Assembly: GCA_013350335.1 (NCBI GenBank)
Contig: CM023534.1
Coordinates: 4,526,001 to 4,590,000, forward strand
DNA length: 64,000 nt
Source: Chimonanthus salicifolius
Lineage: Eukaryota > Streptophyta > Magnoliopsida > Laurales > Calycanthaceae
Direction of reading: 5' to 3'
Positions within the stretch are counted from its first letter, which is position 1. Every line of letters begins with the position of its first letter. Position numbers and translations under genes: made by a program. The notes under the pieces are model-generated. The model was given only the letters and a program-made list of their open reading frames with translations. It was not told the origin of the DNA and did not search any database. This document shows, one piece after another, positions 21,808-34,996 of this stretch.

Positions 21808-24800
21808 TCATGCCATGTCTGGGCCAGCTGGTAGAGGCTTGTAACCATCAGGACAATTTATCGATTCAACTGGGATGATCTTTAAGCCAACTGAGACAAT
21901 CATACTTATCGACCCGATAAGGATGCTGATTAACCATAATTGCCAGCTTAGGGGCACTGTGCTTGCAAGAGTGCCAAGAAACTCGACTATGATAACTTGG
22001 AATATGACTGTGGCGGCCAAAACTGCTATGAAGATCCAACTGCTGAACAGACCACGAAAGACGTTGATCTTCTCAATGTCACGACTGTTTATTTCATTGA
22101 AGACCTGAATTCAATGAGATAACAAGAATGACATTATCAGTCTTTGCACTTTGTTTTCAATCTACTGCTCCTGTAATTAGGAGTTATTGTAGGACAAACT
22201 GGTAGCAACAATCAATGTTTCTAATTTTATGGACATAATTAGATATTACAAATTGAAATAATTTAGATTGCAAAGTGTTTTAACATTTGAAAAACTCAAT
22301 AACTACACAGCCAATGCATTCAGGATTAGAGTGGCAATTTTTTTTTTTTAAAAAAAAAAAAAAGGAATCTGCAAACAAAGAGCTGTTAGTAGAAACCAAG
22401 CAAGGGTTAACAGTCAACCATGAAAATTAATGCAGTCTGGACTAAATCATTTTTTTTTTCTTTTGTCTAAACTGTTCTATCTAGACATTTCTGTTTGAAG
22501 TTTTACCTGACAAAAGACAAAGGAATTGAAAATGACCGTATTGAGAACAGAACTAGCATCTGAACCACTGAGTTTCAAAAGCTGTTTCCCATCAAACATC
22601 AGAACGCCAAGGACAGCAAGTTGATAAATGCTTTGACCAATAATGTTCCTCCACATACTTTTAGTGATAAAACTCACATGCCGCCCAATTGGTGGCCTTT
22701 TCATCAGCTCATCGTCTGGAGGTTCTGTAGCCAATGCCAAAGCACCAAGAGTATCCATGATCATGTTGACCCAGAGTAACTGGACAGCAGTGAGAGGAGC
22801 AGTTCCTGAAATGGCACGAAAAGCGGATACATCATGTTGTATCCGCATCAAATTAAATTGTTTCTAAGAAGATACTTCACAATATTGATCATAAGATTGT
22901 GTTGCCTTAATGGAACTACATACCTATGATGCAGGCTGAAACAAAATTAATGATGAGGGCAACAACGTTAACAGTCAATTGGAACTGCACAAATTTTTGA
23001 ATGTTAACATAAACTGCACGTCCCCATTTGACAACATTCACAATGGTAGTAAAATTGTCATCCAATATGATGACATCAGCATTCTCCTTTGCAACCTGGG
23101 TGTGAAATGCACAGCAAGTATCATTAGGGATTGAAAAAGTAAAGTTGATCAATCAAAGAAAAACAGCAGCAAAAATCTTCCATAAGTAGATAAGTATTGA
23201 AACTTAGGCATGTAAACTTCAGTAAGGATATCATCACTGACAGTACTCTTAATGTCATAACCTCCACTTCCCCCTAAAGGTGTCCTTCCATTGAGTTGCA
23301 CTGGTTTCCAACATCATAAAGTCAAATTTAACCATTGAGTTGCACTGGCTTCCCACATTATAAAGTCGAATTTAAGACTACAGTTGACACTGGATAATTT
23401 TCTTGATAGCAGACTCGCAACGTTTAGTAATAGCTATCACTATTTACTTTCATCATTTTATAATATTATACTACATTTCTTTCTTTGAAAGTGAATTACT
23501 ACTATTACTTATGGCCCATATGTTTCTTCTTATGAATTATATGTTGAGTGTACGTATTCAGAGAAATAGAGGAGACAAACCACAGATTCTCATAAATAGG
23601 AGAAATGCAAGGAGAGCAAGAACAACAGTATTTAATCTCTAATGAAAATATCTGATGCGTTAAGTGGTAGAACATCTAAAAGATAATATATTCGTAGAGT
23701 TTAGATAAAAATATACACAGACCTCTGTTCCCGCCATTCCCATAGCAAGTCCAATGTCTGCCTCATGTAATGCAGGGGCATCATTAGTCCCATCTCCAGT
23801 CACAGCGACCACTTCGTCAAACATATTCCTTAAATGTGTCACTAGGGTGTGTTTGTCTAGAGGCTGGGATCGGGCCATTTCCTGCAAGTGTTCATAGTAT
23901 TTCAGTACCTAAATTCTTTTACTGACACTAAGCTAATGAAGTACAAACCTTGATTCTTGGTATCAATTTCTTCATCTCCTCGGGACTCCTACTACGAAAG
24001 TATGGTCCTTCTATTGCCAAACCATCATCTGTCAGTATGCCACATTCTCTAGCTATGGCTTTAGCTGTATTTACATTGTCTCCAGTAACCATTCGCACAT
24101 TTATACCTGCTTCTTTACACTTTTGAACTGCATCCTTGACACCCGGACGCACAGGATCCTTAATTCCTACAACAGCTATCAGTGTATAACCCTTAACAGG
24201 AATGGTATCCCCACTAAAATCCTCATCCATATCCTTGAAAGCTAGGCAAAGGGTTCTCAGAGCTTCTTCGGCAAAACCACCTATTACACCCATGACATGG
24301 TTTCTTTCTGTTTCAGATAGATGTACAAAATCACCTTTGCCATCAACAATTTTGTCGCACATACTCAGGATGATTTCAGATGCACCTTTGCTGAAAGAAC
24401 GTGACCTGCCTCCAGGTAGGGACACAATAACAGACATCTTCTTCCTAACTGAATTGAAAGGCTCAACCTTAATGATTTTTAAAACCTGCCTTCGCATATC
24501 AAAGCCGCCTCCTAAAAGCAAGCCAAACTCTACTATTGCTTTTTCTGTTGGAGAACCTGATACGGTAACTTTCCCATCTTCGTCTTTGGCAGGTGCAGCC
24601 TCAGTATTCTGAAATATACACTGCAAAAGGAGGGTAAACACTCCTTCAGGGATTAAAGACTTCAATTTATATTGAATTTCACTGCTTTTAATTGCAATTG
24701 TTTCTTCACAAATCCAAACTTTATCAACTGCCATGTGGTTAGTCGTCAATGTCCCTGTCTTGTCCGTGCAGATGCATGTGGCAGAGCCCATGGTTTCACA

Positions 24801-27800
24801 TGCTGAGAGATGCCTTACAAGTGCCTTCTCATTCATCAATTTCTTCATTGCGAAGGCAAGACTCAATGTCACAGCCAGAGGTAGCCCTTCTGGAACTGCA
24901 ACCACAATTATTGTCACTGCAACTGCAAAATAGTTCAGTATCTTCACTGCATCACTTGAAGACCATTTCAAGAGTTCACCATGAATTCCCTTCTCCACGA
25001 GAAACCTCACTACCAGAACAAGAAAGGTCAAAACGGAAAATACTAAACCAATTTTTCCAATGATGGTGGCAACACCATTGAGCTTCACCTGCAATGGTGT
25101 CTCATCTTCTCCCCCTTGAGTCAGTGTCTCCATCAACCTTCCCCATTCAGTCCTCATCCCAACCGATGTCACAAGCATCTCACCCGAACCATCTTGAACT
25201 TTAGTCCCAGATAGAAGAAAAGGTTTCTCGTGAGTAATGCTCACTGGATCACTCTCACCTGTCAAGCTTGACTCATCAATTAGTAACATATTACCTGATA
25301 TAAGAAGTCCATCCGCTGGAACTGGGTCTCCAATGGAAAGATGAACAATGTCTCCTACAACCAAATCATATATAGAGATCCTCTTTCTAAATCCACCTCT
25401 GGTCACCTGAACAAAAATTTTCTTTTTTTCCTTGTCCAGATCTCTGAACTGCAATGATTGCTTATAGTCGCTGACTGCAGTAACAATAACAACCAAGAAA
25501 ACACTAAGTATGATCCCCAAACCATCATATATACCCTTTGGCCACCCTTCCGTGGCAAGTCCAACACCTACAGAGACAACAGCACAAACCATAAGAATTA
25601 TTAGAGTCAAGTCCTGCAGAGCCTCCCACAGAAATGTCCAGAAACTCTTAGGAGGCTTCTCAACATACTGGTTGTAACCATAGATCTTCTGTCTTCGAGA
25701 TAATTCACTCTCACAAATGCCTTCCTTAAGTAAGACAGAGACCTTTTGTGCTATCCCTTCAACTCCTCCATGACGTTTCAGATTCTTCATATCATGTCCT
25801 TCAATAATAGACGCCAGCTCACCAGGACTGATGCTGAAACCAGCATCTATAACATCTTGTGTAAGCAGCCATTCAACTCGATTAGCAGCTGCACAACAAA
25901 AAGACAGAAGAGACATAAAATACATAGAAAAGATTGACAAACGAGCGTTATGCTCCGCAAATTATGGGAAACTTACCATCGATGAAATTCAGAGCTGCTG
26001 TTTGTACGATAAAAGCAACTCGTATTCTTTCCTGAAAGAGAACGATTAGTGCTCAAAAAGATAAATGAAACTCACGTTCTGCATCACTTAACCCTCTACA
26101 ATCTCTTGCTTCAAAAGAGTTTTGAGCAGCATAAGTTCATGTTTAAATTCAAAAAGTAGTAACAACAAAAAGTTCTGCAGTATACCAAGATAAAAGAAAT
26201 TTAATGTTCTTTCAGGTGGGGTTAATTTTTTACCAATTTACATTGTTTGTACACCGCAAAACAGGAAAATGTGCCAATGTATAAATAGTTAATAGGCGAT
26301 TGGACAGTTAAGATCCCCTGTCTAAAAAAAATTGGCTGGTCAATTTATCAGGAAGGTCACATGTGTAAGGACACAGAATGATATGCTAGTTAGTGGATTG
26401 TAGTTTTGCATGAGCACGGACCGTATGCCTGTGTTAAGGCATTCAAGAGGACTGCAACAATCCATCTTTGTTCTTAAGTTGTAAAACCAGTTCAACCAAT
26501 TATATCCATGAGAGCATGACAAGCTATAGCATCCAATGCATGCATTCACACTAAATATAGATCAAATAATTGTGAACTCAAAATGAGAACATTGAAGAAA
26601 ACAGGCACACAAAAGGTCGACGAGTGTCAAGAGTCATCATTAGAAGTATATATCAAACATTTAGATTTTTTTTTGATATGCAGCTCTTGGGAAAAAAGTG
26701 TCTAATCAATGAACAAAGAGGAAATTTTGGGCCTTCAATTTTTTTTTCTCCCTACATCTTTCAAAGTATGGTCATTAATTGTATTAAAAGAGGATAATCA
26801 ATGGATAAAGAATACAAAAGGCTTTAATAAAAATGACAACAATCAGTGATGGTATCATAACGCCAATTGAAACAAGTCATTTGCATCACATTTCCATTGC
26901 TTATGAGTTATGACAATGAACTGGGACAATATTAACTAAACCACTAACAACTGGAAGCATTGATTATTTACTTTGTATCACTTAGTTTCTCTCTCTTTTA
27001 TTTTTAAAGTCAGATGAAACATCAATCACGTGTACTTTTAGAAAAGTTCGTGAACTGCATTACATCTAAGGAAAATGATAAGAACATGGTATTTTTTATA
27101 ATAAAGAACGCTGCTATACCATTTCACCACCTCTTTGATATTTGGAAGGAAAGTTTTGACACAACCTCAATATTTTGGCCATAAATTTTCACTCTGATGT
27201 TCGATTATGTGATTCTTTTTTCATTGGAAATAAGACTTCAAAAGTTACAACTTTGTATTTCATGAAAATTTCATGAATAAGATGAAAAAATTGAGTTGCA
27301 AGTTGACGCATGTGTAAAAAACAGGATTAACAACTTCACCTTCTTAATTTGTTTATGTTTTCTTTTCTTTTCTCTCTCTTAGTATTAGCTTATATTAGGA
27401 GAGGGGAGCACGAAAGTTGTATCCTATCATTATCAATCCATCTTCAATCATTTCTCTCCTCTTCTCTTCTTAGTTTTTGAGTCAGAATTTGTATTGTCTT
27501 TCTAAGTTTCAAGCTAAGGCTAGGGGTGAATCTTTTGATGAATGTATGTATTTGTTCTTTGATCCTTTAAAGTTTTCGATCCATAATTTTTTTAAGTGAT
27601 TGTTTCATATGATTTTGAAAAGTTTTTGTTTTGTATAATTGCTTGATTCATTATTAACTCCGGGTACAATGAAAGCTTGGACTTCCCTGCGAATCAAATA
27701 ACTAGTTTTGCAAGTTTTGATCAATCAATTATGAGTAATATTTTGATGATATTTTCTATGAAATTACCGCTCCATCTTCCAATTGAGATCACTCCCTTAG

Positions 27801-30800
27801 TTGATTCTCAATTATAAAATAGGATCAAGAATAAATAGTATTGATTTGTTAAAAGTGGATCCCCCGATGCCTTAGTGTTCATCATCATTATTGTTTTCAA
27901 ATTTGCATTGTGTTCTATAAAAATCATTCAACCAACCAAATTTTCAATATTTTTCTTTTTATTGTTTAACTTGCATTTTCAGTATCAATCCCCATGGTTG
28001 ACTCCCGAGATTATATTACTTTGCAACAATCTACACTTGGGTTCGCAACATTTTTAAGTTGTAGCAATGATGCCAAAAACTTTCTACAATTTTAAGGTTG
28101 CGAACCCAAGTATAAGTTGTTGCAAAGTAATATAATATCGAAAGTACGAGTATCAAACCATAGGGATTGGTATTGAATGCACAAGTAAAACAATAAGAAA
28201 AAAAGAAGAAAAATCACTTAAATTGAGTTAGTTGAATGATTTTTGTAGAAGATAATGTAAATTTGAAAACAATAATGATAATGAACACTAAGATTAGAAA
28301 TTCACTTTTAATAAATCGATTATCCTACTTTATAACTCAATTGAGAATTAGCTAATGAGTGATCTCAATCAGAAGATGGAGCAGTGAACTCAATATGGGG
28401 CAGTGAATTCATAAAAGATGGAATTCTTGTATTCTTATACAGTGGGTAACAATTATGGTATAGTGGGATATGAAAATTATGGTTTATCTTATTTTAATTG
28501 TAAAGGAGTATATGTATGACTATTTTTTCTATAGTTCATGTAACTCACAAATGATAAACTCAGCTTCTTTACCTATCTTCTATTCTTAATGAAATTATTC
28601 ATTATTTTTGTTATAAAAAGGCATAAACATTTAAAAAAAGCTTATGAATCATCAAAGATTCCTTGCATCAAAATCACCAAAACTAGAAAAAAAAAAAAAA
28701 AAAACAGTAGCCGGCGCCCGGCGCTTGATGGTCCAGCCAACATAACAACCATATTGGTACCAACGAAATCTTTGAACCCTGAATCTAGACCCATGCTAGT
28801 ACATATTTTCAGATGAGACAGTCCTTGTAAGACAAAGTGACAGAAACATGAATATATTTTTATCACATATATAATTTTAATAACCAAAAATGAATTTAAA
28901 ACCTTTTATTATCAAAAACAATTCCTGGCAATTTCTGACGTCGAAAAATCAAAGCCTATACATTTTACTGCCCTATACTGTAATTGGTAAATAATGACGC
29001 TCGAGCGACTACAGAGCCTTGACTTAGACTTTAGTCCGTACATGACTATACGGCAAAGAGATAGAGACTTCCACCTTTTCCAACGGAAAACTCTATTGTC
29101 TTATAAATAAAATTTTAAAGCTTATTTTAGTAGTTTGAAGTAAAAAGAATAATATAATTAGCAGTAAATATTGGCTGATAAGAAATATATCGATTTTGAA
29201 AAATTTTATACATCAGTCGGTATGATACGTATCAACCGATATTGATAAGTTTTTTTTAAAAAACAAGAGAGAAACATATCGATGAATAGTTTTTATATGA
29301 AATTTCATCTCTATATGATAATGTTATCTCTTAATTTTAAATTTTTAAAAATTAATAGTATATACTTTATAAATATTTACTATAAATTTTACTTTATATT
29401 CAAGTATCTCATTATTTTGTACCTCAAAACCTAAATTTGTAGAACCTTATAGAACCTATGATAACATTTTAAAAAAAAATCTCATAATATCAATTAACTT
29501 CTTTTTCCCTCTAATTTTAAAATGCGAGGGTAATTGATAGTGTGACTTGCAAATGATTATGATAGTTCAAAATTTAAGAATCAAAAGTAACTAAAATATT
29601 TTTTTTTTTTACATATAATCCAAAATAACTCGTAATTTTTTTTATTAACTGTTGTTTTAAATGTCGACAAAGTTATGGGAGGAAGCTTCCAAGAAGCTTC
29701 GCCCCAATTTCTGCGCAATTTCTTAACCGGCCAATGTCAACTTTCAAGGCCGTCAGGGACAAGGAAAGAAGGAAAAGGACAATACAAAGGACCGCCCAGT
29801 TGAGATAAGCTCGAGTAGGCAATGTAGCAGTAGATGATTTAGCTACCTGACACCCACAAACCATTCGATTTGATTAAGGCTCGATATTCAGAAACTCGGA
29901 AAAATCTATTTACACATTTGATCGTATGTTTGATTGGTAAATTATCACGATACTCTTCTATTTTTATTTGTTCTTGTTCGGATGAATGTTAAGTTTATTT
30001 TAACATTAGTTTGAATAAATACATATATATTTCTGTAATTTTGATTCGTTCGAATGAATACCACATATAAATTTAATTCATTTGAATGAATCGAATGAAT
30101 AGTAACCCGCATTATTGTTCACCCGTTTATTCGAATGAACCGATGGAATGAATTAAGTGAACAGTACGTGCATTACTGTTCACTTGATCAGGTTACTATT
30201 CACTCAATTCATTCTAATGAATTGATTTTTTTTTTAATTTTAAAATTATTTTTTAAGCATTATGTACTTTTAAAATTTCTCAAATTAAATATTCGGACTA
30301 ATTACGAGAACGTGATAAAAATACTTTAAGACTTCAAGGTCTTTTGACACTCCTAAATATATTTTCGACACAGTCTAGGGATACCCTTATTTATAAAATA
30401 CTGTGTTTTAAACATTTAGGAGTGTCAAAAAGTCTTAAAGTATTTTTATCAGATTATCGTAATTAGTCCGGATATTTAACTTCAGAAATTTAAAAAATAT
30501 ACAGTGGTTAAAAAATAACTTTAAAATTCGAATGAATCACTCGATTCATTCGAATGAATTAAATTTATACGGTGCATTCGTTCGAACAAATCAAAATTGC
30601 AGGGTTATACATTTATTCATTCGAATGAATGCCAAAATAAATTGGACATTCATTCGAACGAACGAAAATACAAGGGTATCATGGTAATTTGCCACCTGAA
30701 TACAGAATCGAGTGTGTAGAGGCAGTTTTTCCGGGTGTGTGAATGTCTAGCCTTGATTAATTATAAATAAATTTCTTTTTAAAGATAAATGAGGTTCATT

Positions 30801-32822
30801 TTAAATAATTGCACGTACTATATTTCTCCAAATAGGGCTTATTTAAGGCCTTTATTCTCTTCAGACCTCTCTGACATTTAATTTCCATATGTAATTTGAA
30901 TATTATAAAAATATATTTATTAAATTATTTATTTTATTTAAAAATAAAATACTATAATAATTTGATGGAGTTAATTTTAAATAACTTTATAATCTCTATG
31001 ATAAGCTTTATGATCATGCGACAGATCCAAATATGAGGTCTAAAACTACTATTGGTATCAAAAGTCTTCTAAATCCATGGCAAAACGACCCCTAAGGTAG
31101 GCTTGTGTAAAACATCCTCATTTTAGACTAAATTTAACATCAGCAACATATATTTAGAGAAACACATTCACACTTAGGGCTGGAACTCGGGTCGGACATG
31201 TCGGATTTTTTAAAATACAATCCGACCCGAGTTGATATATATGGAACCCGAATCGACCTGAATTATCAATCCAAACTTCATAATCCGACCCGACTCAAAT
31301 TCTAACCTAAATCAACTCGAATTCTGACCCGACCTGCATTCTGAACCTATTTTAGCCTAATTTTAGTCAGGTCGGGTCTAGTCGGGTCGGGTTAACTTGT
31401 AAAATTCTCAACCCAACCCGACCAGAATTCTATGTGGGTTTTTTATCTTCTCAACCCGACCCGCTGGCCCAAAATTCTAGACCCGACCCGCATGATTTCT
31501 CAGGTCGGGTCATGCGGGTCAGATTTTGACCCGACCCGAGATAGATAATAAGTAAGTCGGTTGAAGACCTGACTTAAATTAACTCAACCATTGCAATGTT
31601 TATATTCAAAACATGTAATCATACCATCTCATCCTTCGGATTTGAGCTTTAAAGACAAACAATGAAATAAATATTTATAATTTCGATACCCAATAGATGG
31701 TTTTGTTAGAAAATAAATTATGTTAAATTTGAACTTTAACAATGGAGTAGCATGCTGAGCAATTTAATTATTTTATGATGTTGATGAAGCATTTAATCCA
31801 CCAAATTAAAAATACTTCATTTTAAATATTTATTTTATTTAATTCAAAGGGGTCAGAGCAACGGTACACATGTCTTTGAAGAGTAGTTGAGTGCCGCAAG
31901 AAGTCAGGACACTTTGGTCATAAAAAAAATATTGATTTATTTATTTTAAATTAAATTAATTTATATCTGATATATCAATTACTTCTAATTGAAGACTAGG
32001 CGAACATGAAAATGAAAATTTACTAAGATATACCATATTTGCCCCTACAAAGCTACGTGACTGCGTTCACACTTCACAAGGACTTGCTTCGCTCCGATTT
32101 TCTAGTGTACTTCATTACTTTTCAATTGCGTTCGTTTTCACGACGTTAGAGAACCGGAAAATTGGCAGGCGAAATGCGACTCATATTCCGCGGAATCAAA
32201 CTTTCCATAATTCCGCAAATTCCAAAAAATACCGCGTCCGCTTCCAACCTCAAAATACACGGAAAAGGAAAACTCAAAAAAAAAAAAAAAAAAAAAAATC
32301 GGCGAGACCTCCAACTGCCGTGAACTTCTTAGGAAGTTTGTATGCAGCGTCCGTTTGGATTGGAGAAAATACAGAAATGCATTGAAAAAGCTAAGTTTTA
32401 ACTAAAAATAGCAACGGTTTAATTATTCAATGTAGAAAACGATTGTTTTCTAGAAAAGTTTTTTCTGCTCTCAGTTCGAGATCGAAGATCCAACTCAAGG
32501 ATATGAACGAAACTATTCTATGATTTCAACTACTTCCGCTGTAGATTCAGGGATCAAAAACACATAAATCGAAGAAAGGAGCGATAGTTTTTTTTTTTTT
32601 TTTTAAAAAAAAGTTAAGGAAAAAGAAGAAAGAGATAGAAAGGACCTTGATTTTCTTCCTCTTCTCCTCGGCTGCGAATCGCTTGGAGAAATCGGCCACG
32701 TTACGGAACCTGCGCTTGCGGTTCTTGACCACCCATGAAACGGCAGATCTCCACCGCCTCATCGTCTCCTCTGAGGAATTCTTCGGTGGAATGCTAAAGT
32801 TCTTCTCCAGATACTTCTCCAT
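21808..32822 (-). CDS. Autoinhibited Ca2+-ATPase, type IIB P-type pump (ACA4/ACA11-like), seven exons, complete
   Basis: Exons in transcript order are 32822-32646, 26031-25977, 25888-23949, 23881-23723, 23095-22924, 22805-22507 and 22104-21808. They join in frame with GT-AG sites to 3099 nt, giving 1032 residues, the family's normal size. The N-terminus (about 13-59) carries [19 protein letters not shown], the basic, tryptophan-anchored calmodulin-binding autoinhibitory segment. The P-type motifs are all present: TGES at 287-290 (actuator), PEGLP at 410-414 (M4), DKTGTLT with the phosphorylated Asp at 453, KGA at 578-580 (nucleotide binding), TGDN at 679-682 and TGDGTNDAP from 752. M6 carries [18 protein letters not shown]. 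The pump would move Ca2+ out of the cytosol under calmodulin control. ACA4/11 relatives sit on the vacuole, but location here is inferred. The start at 32822 is the only in-frame ATG. Intron 1 is 6.6 kb. Confidence 0.95.
27752..28390. repeat. Large inverted repeat in ACA intron 1
   Basis: The left arm, about 27752-28047 (CGCTCCATCTTCC, AGTGTTCATCATCATTATTG, TTACTTTGCAACAATCTAC), is matched in inverse order by 28085-28390 (GTTGCAAAGTAATATAA, CAATAATGATAATGAACACT, AGAAGATGGAGCAG). The spacer is only about 35 bp. Arm identity looks around 80 percent with small indels. GATGCCAAAAAC near the centre resembles plant retroelement sequence, so a head-to-head pair of retroelement fragments is one explanation. 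Confidence 0.75.
29877..30753. mobile_element. 877-bp foldback DNA element with TGATTA target-site duplication
   Basis: The termini are inverted: AGGCTCGATATTCAGAAACT on the left against AGGCTAGACATTCACACACC read from the right. Homology continues inward over most of the length (repeated TTCATTCGAATGAATC, AAAAATACTTTAAGACTT). TGATTA directly flanks both ends (29871-29876 and 30754-30759). The left arm has an extra block of about 120 bp, itself rich in small palindromes. No transposase is encoded, so it is a non-autonomous foldback DNA transposon. It sits in intron 1 of the Ca2+-ATPase gene. Confidence 0.8.
31165..31550 (-). repeat. Dispersed GGGTCGGGT-type repeat, copy 2 (inverted)
   Basis: It begins AGGGCTGGAACTCGGGTCGG and contains ACCCGACCTGCATTCTGAAC and GTCGGGTCGGGTTAACTTGT, matching the reverse complement of 2385-2712 over most of its length. 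It lies in ACA intron 1. Confidence 0.6.
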
Positions 32823-33110
32823 CTTCCCCAACAAGTCTAAACTCCGAAAATCTAAAGCAGAAGAAATCAAAGCCTCTTACTTCTTCTTATATAGTTATAT
32901 GGTTAAGTATACAGTAAGAGGGAAAGATAGCAGGGTTAGAAATATTTTCTGAGAATGGCGGGAAGAGAGGAAATGGGAAACGGCACTTTCCCGGAAACAA
33001 GAATGACAAATTAACAACTGCCGTTATCTTTTATAGTGGAGAGGTTTTTGGGGTTTCGTAAATGGATTTGTTTGTTTTCTCAACTCCAAAATATTTAGGT
33101 TAAAAAAAAT
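32823..33110 (-). promoter_or_regulatory. Presumed 5' UTR and promoter of the Ca2+-ATPase gene
   Basis: This is the upstream side of the start codon at 32822 on the minus strand. No upstream in-frame ATG is present. A clear TATA box or CT-rich patch could not be assigned, so the entry rests on position. Confidence 0.25.
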
Positions 33111-34240
33111 TGAAGATATATTTGTGTGCAATTATTTTATATTAAGATTAAATTGTTCTATATTTTTATAATAATTTATAAATGAATTCTTTTAATTGAT
33201 AAGTAGGAGAGATGTAGGTTATAATTCGATCATAATTAATTTTAAATGATGATAATTATCAGAATTATCAAATTAAAATAATAATAACAATTATATACAT
33301 TTAATAGTCAATTCAATTTATATTTCACTTAACATAATAGATTACGTAAGAAGATTAATTGTCTTATAAGGCATCAACTAAGCAATAAGGTGTTAAATAT
33401 TTAATTTATGGGCTAAAGGGGTTTGTGTTTATGGCCGGTGGTGGGTGAAGTTGTATGGAGTCATAGGGGCCTATTTGGACCCAATTGACAGGTGGCTGCA
33501 AATTTGTGGCTCCAAGAAACAGGTTCTGTGTCGGTCCATTAGCCCGTTTTGATCAAAATAGATGAAACAGGTGTGTCTCGATCCAGAAAAAAATATAATG
33601 CGTTCAACTAGTCAAATATATTTATTTTTCTTTTTAATTTAACCATTTTTCTTTTTAGTTCATTAGTAATTTATTTTTTAATTTTTATTCTAATGTAATT
33701 TACTATTTTGTTATTTTAATTTTATAATTATTGTTTTCTATTTTCTCATGAATTAATTTTTTTCATTTTCAAAATTATATATAATTTTAAAATTCACCAT
33801 CATGCTTTTTTCTAAATAGAATATCAAAACAACTAAAACACCAAAGCATTTCCATTTGCTGAAATAAATAAATATTGTTGCTCTCTTCACTTTCATATGA
33901 TCTGTCTGTTTCAAAGTTGCTTAAAGATAGTGACAAGCATTGGAAAGGATTCTAAATCCCATGTGTTACATGGAGTGATAACTTTTGAGAGGGTAGTTTG
34001 GACTTTGGAGTCTTCAACTAGCATGAGAAGATTTTAATAGAAGGGTTTTGCATCTCTATCATTTATATTAAAAATTGTATTTTAAAATTTAAATTTTATT
34101 TATGGTGGAGAGACAAATTTAACCTTATTATGGTCAAATCCTTTTTCATCTAATCATTTTATTATTTTAAAATTTCTATTTTTTACTATAGATAATTTCT
34201 CATTGCCAAATTGAATATGTTGTAATGGAAATTGTCACAA
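33111..34240. other. AT-rich spacer
   Basis: Very AT-rich, without a recognisable gene, RNA or structured repeat. Confidence 0.4.
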
Positions 34241-34244
34241 ATTT

Positions 34245-34525
34245 CGTTTTCGGCATATTAACAACAATTGTTAATAGCGTGATATTTTCAAATTATCGAG
34301 TTTTTATTGAAAAACCTCAAGAGAAATATAATATTTAAAAAATAATAAAAATAAATAATGAAGTCAGAGTTTGAAAATATAAATGATATTTTAGAAATAA
34401 AAAATATATATTTGATCCAAGCATTTTTAATGGAAATATAAGAGTAAAATCTCGCGGCTTTTAACAAAAATTTACCGTTTCTCATAATAAAAATGTATTT
34501 TTAAAATAAAAATATCGACGATATT
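34245..34525 (-). repeat. Dispersed AT-rich repeat related to 41040-41290
   Basis: Read on the minus strand this gives TAACAAATATCGTCGATATT, CGCGAGATTTTACTCTTA and GGATCAAATATATATTTTTT, in the same order as at 41040-41290. There is no coding capacity. Confidence 0.5.
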
Positions 34526-34996
34526 TGTTACATTGGTAAGAGAGATGGTTTGCCCCATAATATCAACTTTCAGCTAAGATTTTGTTCCTCTTCCAAATAC
34601 ATATATTCCTACATATATTGATAAATATTAGTACATTTTGATTTAATTGTCAAACATGTGCAACATTCTCACAACGTGAACTCAAAAAGAGGCTTGAAGT
34701 TTTCCCATTTAGAGAGTTTACTCACAAAATTTAAAGTGAGCTGCACGTATTTAAATGAGATATATAGAGAATGGCGAATATAATAAATAAGTAAATTTTA
34801 AACTTTATTTATCACTTTAGCCATGCGTTTGTTTTATATTAAAATTTAATTGTAATAAATTGTTGATTTTAGAGTTTTTCTTTAATTATATCAATTACGA
34901 AGTCCTTAATTCATCTCACCGTGTGGAGCTCAGTTGTGATAAATGTACTGTCTCCATTGAATTTTTTTGAAAAAAATCCTTTCTTGTTACTTGCCA

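Larger units (their letters stand above)
26032..32645 (-). other. Giant intron 1 of the Ca2+-ATPase gene
   Basis: The 6.6-kb intron separates the exon for the calmodulin-binding N-terminus from the rest of the gene. It contains an inverted repeat of about 640 bp (27752-28390), an 877-bp foldback element (29877-30753), a GGGTCGGGT repeat (31165-31550) and long A-runs at 28685-28704 and 32275-32299. The remainder is AT-rich with no recognisable gene. Confidence 0.85.

Noticed and set aside
24202..24612. 136-codon plus-strand frame
   Set aside because: It is antisense to exon 3 of the Ca2+-ATPase and reflects codon usage there.
28642..28887. Minus-strand frame in ACA intron 1 with text such as [18 protein letters not shown]
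   Set aside because: It looks somewhat protein-like, but no family was recognised and the frame runs into a poly-A tract. Not enough to call a captured gene fragment.
29673..29864. 63-codon minus-strand frame with a hydrophobic stretch beside the 877-bp foldback
   Set aside because: Short, without homology or splice partners. Treated as chance.
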